DNA of 64,000 nucleotides, from contig NC_071392.1 of assembly GCF_022682495.2 (NCBI RefSeq), forward strand, positions 58,491,459-58,555,458. The letters are read 5' to 3'. Origin of the DNA: Desmodus rotundus (Eukaryota; Chordata; Mammalia; Chiroptera; Phyllostomidae). Positions 62,575 through 64,000 of this stretch are shown here, piece after piece (positions within the stretch are counted from its first letter, which is position 1; each line of letters begins with the position of its first letter). Under the pieces are notes generated by a model that ran no database searches, was not told the origin of the DNA, and saw nothing but the letters and a program-made list of their open reading frames with translations. A program made the position numbers and the translations under genes.

Positions 62575-64000
62575 ATTGACCTAGTGTTACCCGCTGGAGA
62601 TGAAGTTTTCTAATAAGGGACTTGTATGAGACATCCTGAGTCCCTAGTTGTTTGGAAGCTTTCCATGAATTCCTTGCTATTCTATCAGAAGGAAATTCAA
62701 TCGCATAGAGTCAGTGGGCTGTGAGCTTCATGGGCATATGTACGTTCGAGAAAGAGTTTTGTCCACAAGACACGGTAGTCAGTAGCTGCAGGAGATCTTC
62801 GGCCTCTGCTGTTTTCCCGGACAAAAGAGAGCGGCGAAAAGCCCACACTCGCAGCTCATTGTCCTGCGGAGGTCTGAAACTGCTATGCTCCTGTTCATTC
62901 ACTACGGATTGAAAATGATTTCAGTAGCATTTGCTTTAGGACACAACCCACAGCTCTGATATATCAGAAGATTTCTGTTTAAAGATAGAGTTAGGGTTAG
63001 GGCTAGCATTACGATTATGGAAAGGATAAGCTTTATCATGAGGGTAGGGATAGGGATAGGGTTAGGGTTAGGGTTAGGGTTAGGGATAGGGATAGGGTTA
63101 GGGTTAGGGTTAGGGTTAGGGATAGGGTTAGGGTTATGGTTATGGATAGGGTTAGGGTTAGGGTTAGGGTTAGCGTTAGGGATAGGTTTAGCATTAGCGT
63201 TTGGGTTAATGTTACATATAGGTTTAGGGCTAGAGCTAAAGCTAGATGACGGCCAGAGGTAGAGGACAGTGTGCCATAGAAGATCGTGCATTTCAGAGCT
63301 GTCTTAGCCCTGTGCTTTCACGCAGTCCGTTGAGGACGAGAAAGTGATTCTGTAGATCGTTGCACTGAAACACAGCAAGGTAAAAATAACAGAGCAAGAG
63401 AGCTGATCATAAGTTCTGAAGAGGGTATGTGATGTGGTACAAGGCACTCATTTCCAATTCAACTGCTATGAGCACATTGATCTAGTGCTGCGTTCATGCT
63501 TAAAGCCACTTCTCAGGAACATGTTCATTCCCGAGACACTTGGCAGCTTTCAAAGCGTTCACTCCTGTGCTGTGTGAGAGAGTCACTCGGATAGAGTACG
63601 GGGACTGCTAGCTGCACGTGCATTTCCACGTTGCAAACACTGTATGGGCAAAGTGAGGTAGTAGGCGGTTGCCTCTCTTCTTCCCGGGGCTACGCTTTTC
63701 TGATGGAAAAAGTACCTAGGAGAAAACTCTACTGTGGAAGCTCATTCCGCTTCAAGGATCACAAAGTGCTATGCTAGCATTCCCTCCCTTGCTGACGGGA
63801 GATCATTTCAGTAGCTCCTGCGCTATGACACGAGCCAGAGATGCTATATGGCAGCAAGGTTCTTGGACAGGATGCTCACAAGGGTACGTCCTATGTGACA
63901 CACCGCTGCTTTCATCTCCTACTGAAATGAGAACATTGATAACACGTCCAATAGTGTGGATGGCTTTTGTTGAGAACACTTTTCGCACGACTTGATATAA
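62575..64000 (+). repeat. Satellite unit 32, cut by the window end (1,426 bp, higher-order type a)
   Basis: Block 62987-63243. It has the unit 30 markers GAAAGAGTTTTG, ACACGGTAGTC, ATGGTTATGG and GGCCAGAGGTAG. The array continues beyond the window. Confidence 0.96.
62987..63243 (+). repeat. Telomere-like hexamer block, long form (257 bp)
   Basis: Same hexamer order as the unit 30 block, including ATGGTTATGGAT. 60-bp excess. Confidence 0.94.

Larger units (their letters stand above)
1..64000 (+). repeat. Tandem satellite array, 2,037-bp basic unit, with one telomere-like hexamer block per unit
   Basis: The same sequence recurs in the same orientation across the whole window. The anchor ATTGACCTAG occurs at 1, 2104, 4141, 6178, 8215, 10250 and so on to 62575. 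Spacings are 2,037 bp in most units and 2,097, 2,103, 2,109 or 2,157 bp in long ones. Both window ends lie inside the array, so its full size is unknown. Neighbouring units differ at only a few positions by eye, which indicates ongoing homogenisation by unequal exchange or conversion. No ORF exceeds about 150 codons except one running through Ns, and the ORFs overlap on both strands and recur only because the DNA recurs. I treat the array as non-coding. The unit start is an arbitrary choice. Confidence 0.98.

Noticed and set aside
1..64000. CRISPR array or bacterial repeat region
   Set aside because: The repeat unit is about 2 kb with no short repeat-spacer pattern, and the telomere-type hexamers point to a eukaryote.
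1..64000. rDNA or tRNA gene cluster as the tandem unit
   Set aside because: I recognise no rRNA core motifs and no complete tRNA A and B box pair. B-box-like TTCGAG near 170 and TTCGAA near 1533 lack the flanking consensus.
1..64000. Tandemly arrayed transposon
   Set aside because: No transposase or reverse transcriptase reading frame, terminal inverted repeats or target-site duplications were seen at any unit boundary.

Overview
The window is a single tandem satellite (macrosatellite) array from end to end. I find no protein-coding gene, RNA gene, transposon or CRISPR array. With the unit start set at the sequence ATTGACCTAG (position 1), the window holds 29 complete units, two units cut by a run of Ns, and one unit cut by the window end. 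The basic unit is 2,037 bp. Longer units are 2,097, 2,103, 2,109 and 2,157 bp, and every excess is a whole number of hexamers.

Each unit carries one telomere-like block of TTAGGG-type hexamers (197 bp in the basic unit, up to 317 bp), always with the G-rich strand on +. The block has a near-perfect core and increasingly degenerate but still 6-bp-phased edges. All real length differences between units lie in this block. The remaining ~1.84 kb is unique-looking sequence, but reading it against itself shows older duplications. One ~565-bp module (A) is present twice per unit, on either side of the telomere-like segment, and a ~138-bp module (B) is present twice near the unit end. All four share an anchor motif.

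Layout: 1-26,677 is mostly short-block units with long-block units at 1, 18,398 and 24,569. 26,678-30,817 is a transition, with one mosaic long unit and one short unit that keeps a long-unit hexamer. 30,818-49,963 is very homogeneous short units. 49,964-50,203 is 240 Ns. 50,204-64,000 is a second subfamily with long blocks, many diagnostic substitutions and a two-unit (~4.2 kb) higher-order repeat. The repeat phase does not match across the Ns: at least ~1,570 bp should be there, so the gap size or the join is wrong.

Organism: TTAGGG is the telomere repeat of vertebrates, and also of many other animals, fungi and some protists. A gene-free 2-kb satellite with interstitial telomere-like DNA fits a large eukaryotic genome, probably near a telomere, centromere or heterochromatic block. 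CpG is not depleted (18 CpG in a hand-counted 300 bp at ~50% GC), which is unusual for old methylated vertebrate satellite DNA, so I do not assign a clade. I cannot tell whether this satellite has been described before.
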